Assembly (NCBI GenBank): GCA_030432635.1
Contig: JAUIMB010000012.1
Location: 56,413-120,412, forward strand
Reading direction: 5' to 3'
Origin: Bacteroidia bacterium
Lineage (GTDB): Bacteria; Bacteroidota; Bacteroidia; Flavobacteriales; Flavobacteriaceae
Length of the DNA stretch: 64,000 bases
The notes under the pieces are model-generated. The model was given only the letters and a program-made list of their open reading frames with translations. It searched no databases and was not told the origin of the DNA. Positions 52,883-60,982 of the stretch are shown one piece after another (the stretch's first letter is position 1; every line of letters begins with the position of its first letter). A program made the translations under genes and the position numbers.

Positions 52883-53524
52883 TTATCGCTTACGGCTAAT
52901 TGTGAGTCCATCTCTAATGGGAAGCACAACCGTTTCGATGCGTTGGTCATCCTTTAAAAGTGTGTTGAATTCCATAACTGACTTGGTTGAAACATCCTTA
53001 TCATTCAATGGTTCAATAACTTTGCCGTGCCAAAGTACATTATCTGATAAAATGATACCTCCTGGATTGAGTTTGTCGATAACCAAGTGAAAGTAATTGC
53101 TGTAATTGGGTTTATCGGCATCGATGAACACTAAATCAAATGTCAAATCCAAAGTTGGAATAATTTCCAAAGCATTTCCCAAATGTTGGAAGATTTGGGT
53201 TCCGTATGCTGAACAGTCAAAGTACTTTCGTTGAAAATCGACCAATTCTTCATTATTATCAATGGTATGAATTTCACCTTGTTCCTTTAGACCTTCAGCA
53301 AGACACAATGTAGCATAACCTGTGTAAGTCCCTAATTCTAAAATGGTCTGAGGTCGAACCAATTTTGAAATCATACTCAAAACACGACCTTGATAAGGTC
53401 CACTAAGCATAATGGGCTGCAAGATTTTTTGGTAGGTTTCTCGAGTGAGCTGTTGTAATAATTTTGGCTCGTCTTCGGAATGCGCAACGATATAGTGGTC
53501 TAATTGTTCTGGTATAAAATACAT
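52883..53524 (-). CDS. O-methyltransferase (SAM-dependent, class I)
   Basis: 213 aa of the CCoAOMT/COMT-like O-methyltransferase family. SAM site TILELGTYTGYATLCLAEGL near residue 63, EIHTIDNNEEL near 88 and FDLVFIDADKPNYSNYF with metal Asp near 130; NPGGIILSDNVLWHG near 155. Mg-dependent methylation of a catechol-like hydroxyl is typical of the family. It is convergent with the hybrid kinase gene (1-bp gap) and 6 bp downstream of the POT transporter gene. Confidence 0.88.
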   Translation of the reverse strand: MYFIPEQLDHYIVAHSEDEPKLLQQLTRETYQKILQPIMLSGPYQGRVLSMISKLVRPQTILELGTYTGYATLCLAEGLKEQGEIHTIDNNEELVDFQRKYFDCSAYGTQIFQHLGNALEIIPTLDLTFDLVFIDADKPNYSNYFHLVIDKLNPGGIILSDNVLWHGKVIEPLNDKDVSTKSVMEFNTLLKDDQRIETVVLPIRDGLTISRKR

Positions 53525-53530
53525 AGATGA

Positions 53531-55075
53531 TCAATGGACACCAATCATCATGTTTTTAATGAAAGGTGAGATTACTAACGCAAATATACCAACTAAGATA
53601 CTAATCATACCAAAAGACGCATACACAGAAAGGTATGAATAGAGCTGTTGAAAGTTTTCACTACCCTGAATGGCTTGCTCAGGTGTGATTCCAGTGATAA
53701 ATTCTACAACACGTCCAAAAACACCATCAGAAAATACATTGGTTTCACCTTCTGAAACCGTAGTGAGTTTGGCTATTTTTCCAGCAAAAAAGTGACCATA
53801 AAAATTAGCCGAAAACCAAACACCCATGATGAAGGCAACATATTTCATAGGTGACAGTTCAGTCATCTTTGACAATCCGATTGGAGACAAAAATAATTCG
53901 CCAATGGTTAGCACAAGATAGCCTAAAACCAAGTAGAACATCGATGTTCTGGCAAATTCATCAACACTTTGCGAGGATAAGGCAAAAATCACAAATCCTA
54001 GCCCAAGGAATATCAGTCCGAAACTAAATTTCACTGCTGAATTCGGATTGAGCTTACGTTTACTTAAAAAGGTCCATAATATTGAAAAAGGAATGGCCAA
54101 GAGGATGATGAAGCCTGCATTGATACTATTGGTTCCTGCGGCATCCATGCCAACCAAGTTAACATTACGATCAGCAAACAATGTTAAGGAACTTCCAGCT
54201 TGCTCAAAAATAGCAGAGAACAAGGTGTACAGTACTGTAAAATACACAGCAACAAGCAATCGTTTCTTTTCACTTGGACTTACTGATTTTATAATGTACA
54301 TCATGTAGCCCATCAAAAACACTGATATAATCCAAACCAGATAATGTTCCAGTTCATGAAACTTGATGATTAAGGCAAAAACAGGAACCGATACAAATGC
54401 CGCAATGGTGATGAGTCGTCCCTTGTTCATTCCCAAGGTTAGGCTGTTGTAAGAAGTAGTATTAGGTACCAAACCTTTGTCGCCAAAAACATTTTGCTTT
54501 AGTCCACTTTTAAAGACTAATAATCCAGCAATCATACCTATACCTGCAAGTACAAATCCATAGTGCCAACCATAGGTTTCAGCAAACCAAGCGCATGCCA
54601 AAGGCGCAATGGCTGCGCCTAAATTAATACCTAGATAGAAAATGGTAAAACCTGAATCTCTCCTAGTATCACATTGTTGATACAAATCGCCAACAAAGGA
54701 TGAGATATTGGGTTTAAAGAAGCCATTTCCTACTATAATTAATCCAAGTGAGCCATAAAAAAAGATAGGCTGTTCGAAGGTGAGGAAGAAATGTCCCAAT
54801 GCCATTAAAACACCTCCTAATAGAATCGCTTTTCTAAATCCGAGAATTTTATCTGCTAAAATACCACCTATCATTGGTGTTACATAAACCAAGGACATAT
54901 ATGCAGCATAGATGCCAAAAGCCATATCATCAGAAAATAGCAATTGCTTCGTCATATAAAGAACAAGCAATGCACGCATACCATAGAACGAAAATCGTTC
55001 CCACAACTCGGCAAAAAACAAGTAGATTAATCCTTTAGGATGACCAAAGAGATCATTCGAATTTGAAGTTGACAT
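53531..55075 (-). CDS. Proton-dependent peptide transporter (POT/PTR2)
   Basis: 514-aa MFS transporter of the POT family with ~14 hydrophobic segments. The POT signature ExxERFxxY is present in ELWERFSFYGMRALLVLYMTKQ near residue 25, and FTIFYLGINLGAAIAPLACAWFAE is the PTR2 second motif. It imports di- and tripeptides with protons. The bacterial 14-TM length is normal. Same direction as the following O-methyltransferase gene. Confidence 0.92.
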   Translation of the reverse strand: MSTSNSNDLFGHPKGLIYLFFAELWERFSFYGMRALLVLYMTKQLLFSDDMAFGIYAAYMSLVYVTPMIGGILADKILGFRKAILLGGVLMALGHFFLTFEQPIFFYGSLGLIIVGNGFFKPNISSFVGDLYQQCDTRRDSGFTIFYLGINLGAAIAPLACAWFAETYGWHYGFVLAGIGMIAGLLVFKSGLKQNVFGDKGLVPNTTSYNSLTLGMNKGRLITIAAFVSVPVFALIIKFHELEHYLVWIISVFLMGYMMYIIKSVSPSEKKRLLVAVYFTVLYTLFSAIFEQAGSSLTLFADRNVNLVGMDAAGTNSINAGFIILLAIPFSILWTFLSKRKLNPNSAVKFSFGLIFLGLGFVIFALSSQSVDEFARTSMFYLVLGYLVLTIGELFLSPIGLSKMTELSPMKYVAFIMGVWFSANFYGHFFAGKIAKLTTVSEGETNVFSDGVFGRVVEFITGITPEQAIQGSENFQQLYSYLSVYASFGMISILVGIFALVISPFIKNMMIGVH

Positions 55076-55183
55076 CTGTTCAGTTTTTGATTCGAGGGCA
55101 ATGTATTTTTTACTGCGCTAAAAACTGAACCTTGTAACTAACTATTTCAATTTATAATGAATTGTGCTTAATTGTAACCGAGC

Positions 55184-56329
55184 TTATTTAAGCTCTAAAA
55201 GTTGTTGGTATGCTTTGTTTTCAGGGGTTTTTAGAAACTCCTCGATTAAGGTGCTATCCAATATGATGTGCTCGGGAATCATGCGAAGTCTATATCGACC
55301 TTCTCCAATAAAGGTGAATACATCACGTCGTTCAAGAGTTTGGGTATGGTCTAAATCGAGAATGGAATTAATATTATGTATAATCCTGGTAAGATAGGTT
55401 TGGTTTTTAATTTCACCTCCCAAACCAACAACCACACTTTGCGAATCACCTTCACCGTATTTTCGACGTATAGCAAATTTCAATAGGTTTTTATATTGCG
55501 TGGTCTTAGAACCAAAATCGATGGTTTCCTCAAACACACCTTTCGTGGGAATACTGATTTTTACCAAACTCCAATCCATGAACGAAATTTTCATTTCATT
55601 GGGTTTGGGCATATTGGCCAATCGAATAACCCATGTTGTAGCCAATACCAGAAAAATAGATATCAATGATGTTTTGGCAATGATCTTAATAAGATTATTA
55701 CTGAAGTCACTACCATAGTTGACAAAAACCTCTGAAAGCTGCGATGTAAAGACCAGTAATATCACCAGTATCGCAATTACACCTACGATTTTTAAGCCTC
55801 GATACAGGAAAGTTCTGAAAAGCGATATGCCAAGCAATGCACACAGAAAACCTGAAAGCACCAAATCAGGGATTGCACTTATATTAATGAAACTGGATCT
55901 GTTTTTATCTATAGACGTATACGACAGCAACAGTGTCATAATGGCAGTTATGACGATAATTATGAGAATGATGTTGATGTTTTTTTTGTTGTTGTATATG
56001 AAGTGTGGCGCATAATAAAAATAAAAGAGCGCTAATAACAAAAACATATTGTTCACTATGGAAAGCAAATGGTTTCCGATAAGGTATATGGAGTAATCCT
56101 TGATTGAAAAATAATGACCAGCAAAACTCCAACATCCTGAAATTACCCAAACAAACATGGCTAATCCCAGATACAATAATCCTTTATCGACACGTTTCTG
56201 AGTGTCGTTCTCTTCTAGGAGTTGTGAAAATCGCAGTCTGATGTTGGACCAGATGGCCAAGAGTAATATGGCTCCAATAAGCGAGATGAAAATATGTGAA
56301 AGACTATAAAATTCAGAAACATCAGTCAT
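55184..56329 (-). CDS. Unknown seven-helix membrane protein coupled to ACMSD
   Basis: 381 aa, not recognised. Residues ~8-250 carry about seven hydrophobic helices (HIFISLIGAILLLAIW, YLGLAMFVWVISGCW, MFLLLALFYFYY, IILIIIVITAIMTLLLSY, LVLSGFLCALLGISL, VGVIAILVILLVFTS, SLISIFLVLATTWVIRL), and ~130 C-terminal residues form a soluble domain (SFMDWSLVKISIPTKGVFEETIDFG... FTFIGEGRYRLRMIPEHII). This layout resembles a membrane sensor with a cytoplasmic output unit, but no known catalytic motif is seen. Its ATG overlaps the ACMSD stop by one base (TAATG), so translation is coupled. Confidence 0.65.
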   Translation of the reverse strand: MTDVSEFYSLSHIFISLIGAILLLAIWSNIRLRFSQLLEENDTQKRVDKGLLYLGLAMFVWVISGCWSFAGHYFSIKDYSIYLIGNHLLSIVNNMFLLLALFYFYYAPHFIYNNKKNINIILIIIVITAIMTLLLSYTSIDKNRSSFINISAIPDLVLSGFLCALLGISLFRTFLYRGLKIVGVIAILVILLVFTSQLSEVFVNYGSDFSNNLIKIIAKTSLISIFLVLATTWVIRLANMPKPNEMKISFMDWSLVKISIPTKGVFEETIDFGSKTTQYKNLLKFAIRRKYGEGDSQSVVVGLGGEIKNQTYLTRIIHNINSILDLDHTQTLERRDVFTFIGEGRYRLRMIPEHIILDSTLIEEFLKTPENKAYQQLLELK

Positions 56330-57420
56330 TATGAATGTCCTAAAATACGATTCACCAATTTATCTTTTGCGTTTTGGTCATCACCACACAACCATTGCAT
56401 CACATTGTTTTGCCAAATATCATCACGTTCGGTTTCGGTGATGATCTTTCGGTCTATAGCTAGGTCTAATATTTTTCCTGGATAGGAACTCTGTTTCTCG
56501 CTTTCCATTTCACCTAAAGGGTATGGATCGTCTAATCCCATCAATACTTGTTTAGAGCCTTGATTTTTGATGAGAAGTTCTAAACTTCCTGTATCATGTA
56601 CCAAAGTATCAAAAAAGATATTCTTATGACCAACTGCTTTTCTTGGATGCGTTTTGCCTTCAAATAAATCTGGTCTGCCATCAAAACCTTGAATACGTCT
56701 CCCTAAATTTATTTGTGCCAATTGACCACCATGAGCAAAACAAATACGCATGTTCTTATACTTTTCGTAATACCCATTTAAAGTTAAGAAGTGATAAGCA
56801 TCAGCACATTGCGCTAACATCCAAATCAGATGAAAACGCCAAGACGTGTTTTCGAGTTTTATAAATTTTTCACCATCATATGGATGAATTTCAACAGCTA
56901 AGTTGTATTTGTCAGCCAATTCAAAAATGGGTTCATTTTCTTCATCAAAAATACAGCGCCAGGTTCCAATAGTGTCCATATAATGCGTAGGCAAACAAAG
57001 AAGCTGCATTCCTAATTCTTCTACACATCGTTCAATTTCCCAACAAGCACCTCTTACAAAACCAGGATGCACAACAAAACCACAAGTAAATTTACTTGGA
57101 TTTTCGTGCTGGATCTTCGCATTGAAATCGTTTTGAAAGCGCAAGGCTTGTTTCATTTCTTCAAGACGAAGACCATTGCCATAAAGTTGTGAAAGGTTTA
57201 AAACAACAGCATGATCAATTTTGAAATGCGCCATCCATTCCAACTTTTCATTTAAAAAGAAACTCGAATCCGTAATAGGACGATTCCAATCCTTTTGAAG
57301 CATGAATTTTCGATCCTTATCGACCCAAAAAATGCCTTTGTTTTTCATAAAATCAGGAATCTCCTCAGGATAAGGAAGTAAATGTGAATGACCGTTTATT
57401 CTGAGTTTGCGTTTAATCAT
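56329..57420 (-). CDS. 2-amino-3-carboxymuconate-6-semialdehyde decarboxylase (ACMSD)
   Basis: 363-aa amidohydrolase-fold decarboxylase of the kynurenine pathway. Metal ligand motif HSH in INGHSHLLPYP near residue 10, EIHPYDGEKFIK with a His (~185), CFAHGGQLAQINLGRR with His (~240) and LMGLDDPYPLGE with Asp (~305) match the ACMSD layout. It removes CO2 from the ring-opened product of HAAO to give 2-aminomuconate semialdehyde, leading away from NAD synthesis to energy metabolism. HAAO precedes it by 64 bp, and the membrane protein gene follows with a 1-bp overlap. Confidence 0.9.
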   Translation of the reverse strand: MIKRKLRINGHSHLLPYPEEIPDFMKNKGIFWVDKDRKFMLQKDWNRPITDSSFFLNEKLEWMAHFKIDHAVVLNLSQLYGNGLRLEEMKQALRFQNDFNAKIQHENPSKFTCGFVVHPGFVRGACWEIERCVEELGMQLLCLPTHYMDTIGTWRCIFDEENEPIFELADKYNLAVEIHPYDGEKFIKLENTSWRFHLIWMLAQCADAYHFLTLNGYYEKYKNMRICFAHGGQLAQINLGRRIQGFDGRPDLFEGKTHPRKAVGHKNIFFDTLVHDTGSLELLIKNQGSKQVLMGLDDPYPLGEMESEKQSSYPGKILDLAIDRKIITETERDDIWQNNVMQWLCGDDQNAKDKLVNRILGHS

Positions 57421-57484
57421 GTGTTTAAGATATTACCATATCATCGTTTTGGTAATTGTTTTGTTTTGGTTAGGTGTTTATCGT

Positions 57485-57976
57485 TTATTTCTTAAATGCT
57501 CCTTTTTTAACCATATCGTTATAACGGTCAAAAATGGCAGGCATATCTGTTTCTATATTATCAAGCATAAATTCTTCTTCATAAATCAAACTTGTGTCCT
57601 CATCCGAATACCATTGTAATTTATCCATAACACCTTCTGGTCTTGGATATTCTATAACCAAACCAACTGTGTTTGCATTTCGCTGTGGAGAATGTGGTAC
57701 CTTTGGTGGCAATAAAAAAATCTCACCTTCCTTAATATGGATGTCCTTAGGCTCACCTTCATCGATAACCTTTAATACAATATCGCCTTCTATCTGATAG
57801 AAAAATTCTGGTGTCTCATTGTAATGGTAATCCTTACGACTGTTCGGTCCACCAACAACCATCACTATAAAATCACCATCTTTCCAAACTACTTTATTCC
57901 CTACAGGAGGTTTTAACAAGTGTCGGTGTTCGTCAATCCAGGCTTTAAAATTGATAGGTGGATATAATTTACTCAT
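57485..57976 (-). CDS. 3-hydroxyanthranilate 3,4-dioxygenase
   Basis: 163-aa cupin extradiol dioxygenase that opens the ring of 3-hydroxyanthranilate. All active-site residues are visible with family numbering: Arg47 (NSRKD), His51, Glu57 (HYNETPEF), Phe59, His95 and Arg99 (VPHSPQR), and Glu109. The protein contains no Cys at all, so the C-terminal rubredoxin-like iron site (CxxC pairs) of the Cupriavidus enzyme is absent; the end is GAFKK, with no reading-through tail. Start [10 protein letters not shown]. Upstream and downstream are kynurenine-path genes. Confidence 0.92.
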   Translation of the reverse strand: MSKLYPPINFKAWIDEHRHLLKPPVGNKVVWKDGDFIVMVVGGPNSRKDYHYNETPEFFYQIEGDIVLKVIDEGEPKDIHIKEGEIFLLPPKVPHSPQRNANTVGLVIEYPRPEGVMDKLQWYSDEDTSLIYEEEFMLDNIETDMPAIFDRYNDMVKKGAFKK

Positions 57977-58005
57977 GCTATAATGTTTTGGGCGTTTTCT
58001 ACTTC

Positions 58006-58022
58006 GCTAGTCGTCAACTAGC
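58006..58022. repeat. Short palindrome GCTAGT-N5-ACTAGC
   Basis: Perfect 6-bp arms with a 5-nt loop in the gap between HAAO and the SDR gene. Confidence 0.45.
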
Positions 58023-58060
58023 TTCGTATAACCAGGCTTTCCGTTTTATCTTTTTGCAAT

Positions 58061-58085
58061 GTCACCTTGATCACAGTCGAAAGGT
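58061..58085. repeat. Degenerate palindromic repeat (GTCACCTT...AAGGT)
   Basis: ACCTT (58064-58068) and AAGGT (58081-58085) form arms around GATCACAGTCGA, with GTC immediately before the left arm. The centre CAGTCGA matches the centre of the repeats around the GIY-YIG gene at 59070. Confidence 0.5.
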
Positions 58086-58176
58086 CCTTGACTATCACAA
58101 AAAGGATATCACTTCAATCCTTAACGCAGATTTGTCAATTCAATAAAATTAGTAATAAAAAACGGAATTATTCAGC

Positions 58177-58959
58177 TTAAAGTGACTTTGTTCTCCCACC
58201 ATCCACAGGAAGATTGATACCATTGATATAAGCAGCACGTTCACTAGCCAAAAAGGTAATCGCGTCGGCCAATTCTTCAGGTTTTGCAAATCGTTTAGCA
58301 GGTACGGCACTCTTCATGGCATCAGCAGCTTCATCAATGGTTTTTCCAGTTTTTGCCGATTTGTTTTTTATGATTTCAGATAAACGTTCTGTTCCGGTTG
58401 CACCTGGCAATACGTTGTTCACCGTGATACCAAATTGTCCTAATTCATTAGCCAATGTTTTACTCCAATTGGCCACTGCACCTCTAATGGTGTTGCTTAC
58501 ACCTAAACCATCCAACGGTTGTTTCACAGAGGTCGAAATCACATTGATAATTCGTCCGTAGGCTTCTTGCTTCATAAACGGAACAACAGCTTGCGCTAAG
58601 ACATGATTGCATTTTAAATGCTGAGTAAAGGCGTTTTCAAATTCTGAAACTTCAGCAGAAAAAACAGGACCACCTTTTGGGCCTCCAGTATTATTTACTA
58701 AAATATGAAAGCCATGATTGGCTTCAATGTAAGCCGATACTTTGTCTTTAAGTTCTTGCGGATTGGAAAAATCGGCCACGATATAATCATGTGGTCGATG
58801 TTGCGGTAATTCGGCTAAAGTGGCTTTTAGTTTGTCTTCGTTTCTAGCAATTAAGGTTACAATGGAGCCTTCTTCAGCTAAAGTTAAAGCAGTCGCTTTA
58901 CCAATTCCTGCAGTACTTCCACAGACCAAAGCGTATTTGTTGTTTAGTTTTAAGTCCAT
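58177..58959 (-). CDS. Short-chain dehydrogenase/reductase-like protein
   Basis: 260 aa Rossmann SDR. Cofactor motif GSTAGIGKATALTLAEEG near residue 14 and NNTGG near 90 are present. The usual catalytic Ser-Tyr-Lys is incomplete: the stretch after VISTSVKQP reads LGVSNTIRGAVANW, where YxxxK would be, with Ser and Arg in place of Tyr and Lys. I recall a named SDR subgroup with an imperfect tetrad of this kind. C-terminal DAITFLASERAAYINGINLPVDGG is normal. Its place in the kynurenine cluster suggests a role there, but the reaction is unknown. Confidence 0.82.
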   Translation of the reverse strand: MDLKLNNKYALVCGSTAGIGKATALTLAEEGSIVTLIARNEDKLKATLAELPQHRPHDYIVADFSNPQELKDKVSAYIEANHGFHILVNNTGGPKGGPVFSAEVSEFENAFTQHLKCNHVLAQAVVPFMKQEAYGRIINVISTSVKQPLDGLGVSNTIRGAVANWSKTLANELGQFGITVNNVLPGATGTERLSEIIKNKSAKTGKTIDEAADAMKSAVPAKRFAKPEELADAITFLASERAAYINGINLPVDGGRTKSL

Positions 58960-58966
58960 AATTTTT

Positions 58967-58990
58967 GTCTGGTCGAGCGCAGTCGAGACC
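58967..58990. repeat. Palindromic repeat A1, 3' side of the GIY-YIG gene
   Basis: On the plus strand this reads GTCTGGTCGAGCGCAGTCGA and goes on with GACC. TCGA-N6-TCGA forms the core hairpin, with GTC on the 5' side. It is the inverted partner of the repeat at 59321-59343. Confidence 0.7.
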
Positions 58991-59069
58991 TATTTAACTG
59001 TTCGGATTGTAATTAGAATGTGTTGCATTTCTACATTCAGATAAAATTTGCAACAAATTATACTCTCCT

Positions 59070-59312
59070 TTAGCTAAAGCAAATTTCTTTTTTGCGCTCC
59101 ATTTTTTTTATTTTCTTTTCAAAATATATTGCTTGTTCTACATTGTTAAACTCTTGTTGAAATATTAATTCTAAAGGTCTTCTTTTATATGTAAAGCAGG
59201 TTTTATTTAATCCTTTTTGGTGTTCTTCATATCGTCTAGAAACATTATTTGTTATTCCAGTATATGTTAACCCATCTGAACATTTCAATATGTAAACATA
59301 ATAGGTTTTCAT
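59070..59312 (-). CDS. Stand-alone GIY-YIG nuclease-domain protein (type 1)
   Basis: 80 aa, almost the GIY-YIG domain alone. Motifs: YYVYILKC (the GIY strand), YTGITNN (YIG strand), RRYEEHQKG (catalytic Arg) and NNVEQAIYFEKKIKK with the metal Glu. The gene is within the kynurenine cluster and bracketed by inverted palindromes at 58967 and 59321; the start codon is 8 bp from the latter. I start at MKTYYVYI; the longer frame would translate the palindrome. Proteins of this UvrC/Slx1/YhbQ-like type are often of unknown role. See findings for a possible repeat-mobilising role. Confidence 0.9.
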   Translation of the reverse strand: MKTYYVYILKCSDGLTYTGITNNVSRRYEEHQKGLNKTCFTYKRRPLELIFQQEFNNVEQAIYFEKKIKKMERKKEICFS

Positions 59313-59320
59313 AATTAATC

Positions 59321-59343
59321 TCTCGACTGCGCTCGAGACGACA
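59321..59343. repeat. Palindromic repeat A2, 5' side of the GIY-YIG gene
   Basis: Plus strand TCTCGACTGCGCTCGAGACG then ACA: perfect 6-bp arms TCTCGA / TCGAGA with a 6-nt loop. On the minus strand it begins TGTCGTCTCGAGCGCAGTCG, so GTC again lies 5' of the hairpin. Inverted relative to A1. Confidence 0.75.
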
Positions 59344-59350
59344 TCATCTT

Positions 59351-60793
59351 TTAATACTTGATACACACATTTTTAGGTTCTGTAAAAAAGCGTAAGGCTT
59401 CAAAACCGCCTTCACGCCCAACACCACTTGCTTTTACACCACCGAAAGGTGTTCGTAAATCGCGCATCATCCAAGTGTTGACCCAAACAATTCCAGCTTG
59501 AAGCTGATTACTCATACGCATGGTACGTTTTAAATTGTTCGTCCAAAGCGTCGCAGATAAACCGTATTTAACTTTATTAGCCATTTGTAAAACCTCTTCT
59601 TCGGTGTCAAAAGGCATAAGAGTCACAACTGGACCAAAAATTTCTTCCTGATTAACGCGACATTCATCAGTTGTGACTTCAATCACTGTAGGTTCGAGAT
59701 AGTATCCATTTTCAAAACCAGTAACACTTACTTCGTTTCCACCACATAATACGGTTCCGTTATCGGTTTTTGCAATCTGTATGTAATCTTTCACTTTTTC
59801 TAAATGCGGTTTTGAGACCAAAGCACCAATATTGGTGTCTGCTTCCGAAGGATGACCGACTTTAAGCTGTTGCACTTTTGCCACAAAATCGGTTTTGAAT
59901 TTATCGTAAATAGGGCGTTCAACAAAAATCCGACTTCCGCAAAGGCAAATCTGACCTTGATTAGCGAAAGACGAGCGAACAGTCGTGTTGAGCATGTCTT
60001 CATAATCGCAATCGGCAAAAATGATGTTCGGGTTTTTACCTCCAAGTTCAAGTGATAATTTTTTAAACATTGGTGCAGCTGTTCTCGCAATATGTGCTCC
60101 AGTGGCTGTTCCACCAGTGAATGAGATGGCTTTTATGCCTGGATGTTCAACGATGGCTTGACCAGTTGTGGTTCCTAAACCGTGAACAATATTCAGCACA
60201 CCTTTTGGTAATCCTGCTTCGTTGCAGATTTCGCCCAGCAAATAGGCCGTCATTGGTGTCACTTCGCTAGGTTTGGCAACAACACAATTTCCTGCAGCTA
60301 AAGCAGGTGAGATTTTCCAAGTAAATAAATAGAGTGGAAGGTTCCATGGCGAAATACAACCAACAACACCTATAGGTTGGCGTAAGGTGTAATTAACAGC
60401 ATTTTGTCCAACACTTTCATGACTTTCACTTGCGAATTGGGTTATGGCATTTCCGAAGAAACGGAAATTGCTTGCTGCCCTTGGGATGTCGACTGTTTTT
60501 GCCAAGGATACTGGTTTCCCGTTGTCTTTGCTTTCAGCTTCAGCAAAACGATGGAGGTTAGCCTCAAGCAATTCAGAAATTTTTATAAGTATGCGACTAC
60601 GTTCTTCTAAAGTGGTTTGCGACCAAAGCTTAAAAGCCGATTGGGCACTTTGATACGCTTGCTCGACGTCTTCAGACGATGAATTTGGAATTTGTCCATA
60701 CACTTCTCCATTAGAAGGATTGTAATTGTCAATCCATTGCTTAAGTATGGGATTTTGAAAATTTCCGTTGATATAGTTTTGAATGTGCTTCAT
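59351..60793 (-). CDS. 2-aminomuconate 6-semialdehyde dehydrogenase
   Basis: 480-aa ALDH superfamily enzyme. Catalytic Cys in NQGQICLCGSRIF, Glu in LSLELGGKNP, cofactor motif SFTGGTATGAHI and the HMSD/AMSD-like EIFGPVVTLMPFD are present. It oxidises the ACMSD product, 2-aminomuconate semialdehyde, with NAD+ to 2-aminomuconate. Assignment to this substrate rests on the neighbourhood (ACMSD, HAAO, RidA); sequence alone says 2-aminomuconic/2-hydroxymuconic semialdehyde type. I start at MKHIQNY; ATG 9 bp upstream (MII-) is also possible. Confidence 0.88.
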   Translation of the reverse strand: MKHIQNYINGNFQNPILKQWIDNYNPSNGEVYGQIPNSSSEDVEQAYQSAQSAFKLWSQTTLEERSRILIKISELLEANLHRFAEAESKDNGKPVSLAKTVDIPRAASNFRFFGNAITQFASESHESVGQNAVNYTLRQPIGVVGCISPWNLPLYLFTWKISPALAAGNCVVAKPSEVTPMTAYLLGEICNEAGLPKGVLNIVHGLGTTTGQAIVEHPGIKAISFTGGTATGAHIARTAAPMFKKLSLELGGKNPNIIFADCDYEDMLNTTVRSSFANQGQICLCGSRIFVERPIYDKFKTDFVAKVQQLKVGHPSEADTNIGALVSKPHLEKVKDYIQIAKTDNGTVLCGGNEVSVTGFENGYYLEPTVIEVTTDECRVNQEEIFGPVVTLMPFDTEEEVLQMANKVKYGLSATLWTNNLKRTMRMSNQLQAGIVWVNTWMMRDLRTPFGGVKASGVGREGGFEALRFFTEPKNVCIKY

Positions 60794-60810
60794 AATGATC
60801 ATTTCGAAAT

Positions 60811-60827
60811 CAGAAGTTGAACTTCTG
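60811..60827. repeat. Perfect palindrome CAGAAGTT-G-AACTTCTG
   Basis: 8-bp arms around one base, just upstream of the dehydrogenase start, in a larger ATTTC...GAAAT frame. It may be a repeat remnant or an operator. Confidence 0.6.
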
Positions 60828-60877
60828 TTGAGAAATTTGAGTTGAGGTTTAGCTATACTGAACCTAACGGTTTCTCT

Positions 60878-60899
60878 TTATTTCGCTCTGTTGAAATAA
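60878..60899. repeat. Palindrome TTATTTC-N8-GAAATAA
   Basis: Perfect 7-bp arms with an 8-nt loop in the gap between the DUF6090 block and the dehydrogenase gene. The 180-bp gap otherwise holds only the 60811 palindrome and AT-rich sequence. Confidence 0.55.
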
Positions 60900-60982
60900 C
60901 AGATAAATTAGTTTTAATGATTATTCGTGGCTACAAGTTAAAAGATATTTAGTACAAAATCTAGTTTAATGATTAAAAGAAT

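Noticed and set aside
57485..57976. HAAO truncated by a frameshift that removed the Cys tail
   Set aside because: Downstream sequence read in all three minus-strand frames shows no CxxC pairs before the next gene, so the short form appears natural.
58960..59343. CRISPR or terminal-inverted-repeat insertion sequence
   Set aside because: There is no regular array of repeats and spacers, no transposase and no duplicated target site that I could find by eye.
59313..59366. Longer N-terminus for the first GIY-YIG protein (MYQVLKDDVVSSAVERLI-)
   Set aside because: It runs through the palindrome A2 and into the end of the dehydrogenase gene; the ATG of MKTYYVYI fits the family start.
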